Shown here: positions 61,553 through 64,000 of the stretch, one piece after another
Layout of the letters: every line of letters begins with the position of its first letter
Position numbering within the stretch: position 1 is the stretch's first letter
NCBI RefSeq assembly: GCF_003259505.1
Contig: NZ_QLLK01000002.1
Span: 195,387-259,386 of the forward strand
Direction: 5' to 3'
From: Algoriphagus yeomjeoni
GTDB taxonomy: Bacteria; Bacteroidota; Bacteroidia; Cytophagales; Cyclobacteriaceae
DNA: 64,000 bases
Notes under the pieces: model-generated
What the model was told of the DNA's origin: nothing
Databases searched by the model: none
The model's input: only the letters and a program-made list of their open reading frames with translations
Translations under genes and position numbers: made by a program

Positions 61553-61558
61553 AAGCTT

Positions 61559-63139
61559 TTAAAATGCGTCTTCTGAGTTATTTCTATTCAATAAATCGTC
61601 TCCGTCATCACTGTTTGCTTTGCTTTGAAGTTTGATTGTATTTCCAGAATCAAACTCAGAAATCCCGCTCGATTGAGCTGCGAATGTTGGTCGGTAAACA
61701 GCATTTCCACCTTGAGGATCTTGCATATTGCCAAAGCCATCCAAATCCTGGAATTTGGTATATCTACCGATAAATCGAAGTTTCACATTGTCCAAGGAGC
61801 CATTTCTATGCTTAGCAATAATTACTTCTCCGACTCCCTGCGTAGAATTACCATCTTCATCTTCGGTGATGCCATAATATTCAGGACGGTAAAGGAACAT
61901 CACCATATCGGCATCCTGCTCGATGGCTCCTGATTCCCTTAAATCCGAAAGTTGCGGACGCTTATCTCCTCCTCTGGTTTCCACCGCTCTGGAAAGCTGC
62001 GAAAGTGCAATTACAGGAACCTCTAGTTCTTTTGCGATTTTCTTCAAGGCTCTGGAAATACTTGCAATCTCCTGCTCTCGATTTCCTCCACCTCCGCCTT
62101 TAGAATCTCCTGACATCAACTGCAAATAATCAATCACGATCATCTGAATATCGTGCTGAGCTTTTAGCTTTCTACATTTTGCCCTAAGCTCAAGTATAGA
62201 AAGTGCAGGCGTATCATCTACGAAAAGCGGTGCTTTGGAGAGTTTTGCAGTCTTATGAACCAATTGAGCCCACTCATGCTCAGCAAGTGTACCTTTTTTG
62301 ATTTTCTCTGAGTCCAATTCAGCCTCGGAGGAAATCAAACGATTCACCAACTGAATCGAGGACATCTCCAGTGAGAAGATTGCCACCGGACGACTGTGAT
62401 CTACCGCTGCATTTCTCAAAACAGAAAGTACAAAAGCCGTTTTACCCATTGCAGGACGAGCCGCAATAATCACCAAATCTGATTTTTGCCATCCTGAGGT
62501 CACTCGATCCAACGCAGTCAAACCAGAAGGGACACCAGTCAAACCGTCTTTTTGACCTTTTCTGGCTTCCAATTCTATGATCGCCTCCCGCATGATGGAC
62601 TTCATATCGGAGTAATTCTTCCGGATATTTTTTTCAGATATCTCAAAAAGATTCTGCTCCATTTTGTCCAGCAACTCAAAAACATCAGTAGTCTCCTCGT
62701 AAGCATCTTTTTGGATATCAGACGCAATTCTGATCATCTCACGCTTGATGGATTGCTCAGTGATAATCCGAGCATGGTATTCAATATTGGCGGCAGAAGC
62801 TACTTTTGAAGTAAGTTCAGTCACATAAAAAGCCCCACCGGCAATCTCCAACGTACCGCTTTTGCGAAGCTGAGAAGTAACGGTAAGCAAATCTATCGGC
62901 TGACTTTCGGTAAAAAGATCAAGAATCGCCTGAAAAATGACCTGATGAGAATCCTTATAAAAACTCTCCACCTTCAAAATATCAATCACGTTTGTCAACG
63001 CATCCTTCTCGAGCATCAATGCACCTAGCACAGCTTCCTCAAGATCAATGGCTTGCGGCGGCACCTTGCCTAGCATGTTAGTATTTTGGTGAGTGGGCTT
63101 GTTTCGGGTAATACGGGGATTGCTACTTTTCTCGGTCAT
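61559..63139 (-). CDS. dnaB: Replicative DNA helicase DnaB
   Basis: I start at the ATG whose CAT is at 63137-63139 (526 residues), which gives an ordinary DnaB N-terminus (VPPQAIDLEEAVLGALMLEKDAL after a short polar tail). The helicase domain has the Walker A AARPAMGKTAFVLS, MIVIDYLQLM and ELEVPVIALSQLSRAVETR with the arginine finger region; no intein is present. The hexamer unwinds DNA at the replication fork. A TACATTTG -7-like site on the minus strand at 63144-63151 would give transcription at about the ATG, so a start at MLGKVPPQ (63076) cannot be excluded. Confidence 0.95.
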   Translation of the reverse strand: MTEKSSNPRITRNKPTHQNTNMLGKVPPQAIDLEEAVLGALMLEKDALTNVIDILKVESFYKDSHQVIFQAILDLFTESQPIDLLTVTSQLRKSGTLEIAGGAFYVTELTSKVASAANIEYHARIITEQSIKREMIRIASDIQKDAYEETTDVFELLDKMEQNLFEISEKNIRKNYSDMKSIMREAIIELEARKGQKDGLTGVPSGLTALDRVTSGWQKSDLVIIAARPAMGKTAFVLSVLRNAAVDHSRPVAIFSLEMSSIQLVNRLISSEAELDSEKIKKGTLAEHEWAQLVHKTAKLSKAPLFVDDTPALSILELRAKCRKLKAQHDIQMIVIDYLQLMSGDSKGGGGGNREQEIASISRALKKIAKELEVPVIALSQLSRAVETRGGDKRPQLSDLRESGAIEQDADMVMFLYRPEYYGITEDEDGNSTQGVGEVIIAKHRNGSLDNVKLRFIGRYTKFQDLDGFGNMQDPQGGNAVYRPTFAAQSSGISEFDSGNTIKLQSKANSDDGDDLLNRNNSEDAF

Positions 63140-63464
63140 AGAACAAATGTATTCTGAAAAAGGCAAGAGTTCTAAACAACTTTTACCAGAGTTATCAACA
63201 ATTAAACTCCTCAATAACCAAGCCTCGAAAAGGAAATCAACCTATTAATTATCACAAAAATCCAGCCTTAACTCCGATTATAAGAGATAAATTCAGACAC
63301 TCAGGTAGTTGCATTTATTGGGAAAACAAACACAAAATCCTTTTAACTAACCAGTCAAAATTCAACAACTAAATAAAATCTTTTGAATTAGAATTGCTAT
63401 GCCCCCAAGCTGCCAATAATTATTTTTAAGTTTGAAGTATAATTCCCACTCGTTATTTTACTCA
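63140..63464. other. Gene-free stretch between dnaB and mpl
   Basis: These 325 AT-rich bases between divergent genes show no gene. They hold the possible dnaB -7 element (63144-63151, minus) and a TAAGTTTG -7 element for mpl at 63427-63434 (plus). Confidence 0.5.
63427..63434 (+). promoter_or_regulatory. -7 element of mpl
   Basis: TAAGTTTG fits TAnnTTTG, 30 bases before the ATG at 63465; -33 not evident. Confidence 0.35.
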
Positions 63465-64000
63465 ATGAATAAATATCACTTTATAGCCGTCGGTGGAGCA
63501 GTGATGCATAATTTAGCCTTAGCACTCGTAGAAAAAGGCTATCAGGTCACCGGTTCTGATGATGAAATCTACGAACCATCCCGTACGAGATTAGAAAAAG
63601 CGGGGATTTTGCCGGCTGAATATGGATGGTTTCCTGAAAAAATCACAGCTGATTTGGAGGGTATAATCTTAGGCATGCATGCCAGAATAGATAATCCTGA
63701 ACTTATAAAAGCTCAGGAATTGGGCATTCCTGTTTACTCTTTCCCAGAATTCATCTATAATCAAAGTCAGAATAAAAAGCGGGTAATCGTAGCTGGCTCA
63801 CATGGAAAGACTTCAATTACTTCGGTGATTCTTCATGTACTGAAAGATCAACAGGTAGATTTTGATTATCTCGTTGGAGCCCAGATCGAAGGCTTTAACT
63901 TGATGGTTAAACTTTCTGATGCTCCGGTGATCATTATCGAAGGCGATGAATATCTTACCTCTCCCCTAGACAGAACGCCGAAGTTCTTTCACTATAAACA
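63465..64000 (+). CDS. mpl: UDP-N-acetylmuramate:L-alanyl-gamma-D-glutamyl-meso-diaminopimelate ligase-like, N-terminal part
   Basis: The frame is open from ATG 63465 to the window end (178 residues seen), so the gene is cut by the window, not broken. The N-terminal Mur-ligase domain begins MNKYHFIAVGGAVMHNLALAL. The ATP loop AGSHGKTSITS is at about 110-120, and IIEGDEY follows. The GGxxMxNLA form is typical of Mpl, the cell-wall recycling ligase, rather than MurC, though MurC cannot be fully excluded from this part. Confidence 0.85.
   Translation, partial: MNKYHFIAVGGAVMHNLALALVEKGYQVTGSDDEIYEPSRTRLEKAGILPAEYGWFPEKITADLEGIILGMHARIDNPELIKAQELGIPVYSFPEFIYNQSQNKKRVIVAGSHGKTSITSVILHVLKDQQVDFDYLVGAQIEGFNLMVKLSDAPVIIIEGDEYLTSPLDRTPKFFHYK

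Noticed and set aside
63140-63214. 25-residue N-terminal extension of DnaB
   Set aside because: It crosses a likely promoter element and does not resemble DnaB N-termini.
1-64000. tRNA, rRNA, tmRNA and known riboswitches
   Set aside because: Reading the gaps gave no cloverleaf with TTC/GGTTCGAATCC-type arms, no rRNA blocks and no recognised riboswitch core; a covariance-model scan (Infernal/tRNAscan) would be decisive.

Overview
The window looks like ordinary chromosome of a Bacteroidota bacterium, most likely order Cytophagales (an Algoriphagus-like member of the Cyclobacteriaceae). This is inferred from gene content and signals, not from a database match. Evidence includes Bacteroidota-type promoters (TTG, about 19 bases, TAnnTTTG), scarcity of Shine-Dalgarno sites, a TonB receptor with a carboxypeptidase-like N-terminal domain, a HYC_CC_PP protein, menaquinone synthesis, a CusA with an extra membrane insertion, and many short palindromic intergenic repeats. 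I see no rRNA, tRNA, CRISPR array, prophage or transposase. Housekeeping genes (argS, mnmA, truC, menA, etfAB, dnaB, mpl) are scattered through the window.

Layout. Positions 1-1600: HxlR regulator divergent from a DoxX-like membrane protein, then an AraC regulator with a metal-binding HMA-like front end. 1.8-5.5 kb: secreted DUF1080 protein and a beta-propeller/cytochrome c protein, probably for oxidised sugars. 5.6-6.0 kb: a repeat cluster. 6.1-19.2 kb: a copper-handling region with CopA ATPase, small HMA protein, a COG3910-type ATPase, an apparently exported CHY zinc-finger protein, HYC_CC_PP protein, CusA, CusC, CusB (carrying a DUF3347 domain), a PepSY membrane protein and a stand-alone DUF3347 lipoprotein. 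19.2-22.2 kb: a TonB receptor divergent from a DtxR/MntR-family repressor. A palindrome lies exactly inside the receptor promoter, so this pair reads as metal-regulated import.

22.3-23.9 kb holds the best candidate for something undescribed: a caspase/gingipain-fold (clan CD) protease with a His-Cys dyad, followed by a small protein that is a free-standing copy of the protease's own N-terminal domain. A terminator-like hairpin separates the two genes.

24.3-32.1 kb: sugar and peptide catabolism (amidohydrolase, dipeptidyl peptidase IV, aldo/keto reductase, zinc alcohol dehydrogenase, TIM-barrel epimerase, rhamnose-mutarotase-like protein, secreted DinB protein). The set resembles non-phosphorylative deoxysugar breakdown. 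32.1-41.9 kb: arginine decarboxylase, aminotransferase, arginase, GxxExxY protein, argS, glutathione peroxidase, menA, universal stress protein and SUI1/eIF1-like protein. 41.9-48.7 kb: a three-gene operon of transglutaminase, circularly permuted ATP-grasp plus alpha-E, and transglutaminase plus DUF2126, a conserved but poorly understood amide-bond-forming system. 49-64 kb: ROK kinase, serine hydrolase lipoprotein, mnmA, truC, M28 peptidase, nucleoside transporter, bifunctional nuclease, etfBA, small TPR and hypothetical proteins, an MDR oxidoreductase, dnaB and the beginning of mpl.

Several convergent or terminal gene ends carry clear hairpin terminators. Coordinates of signals were counted by hand from the sequence. 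Protein families were assigned by recognising motifs, without searches.
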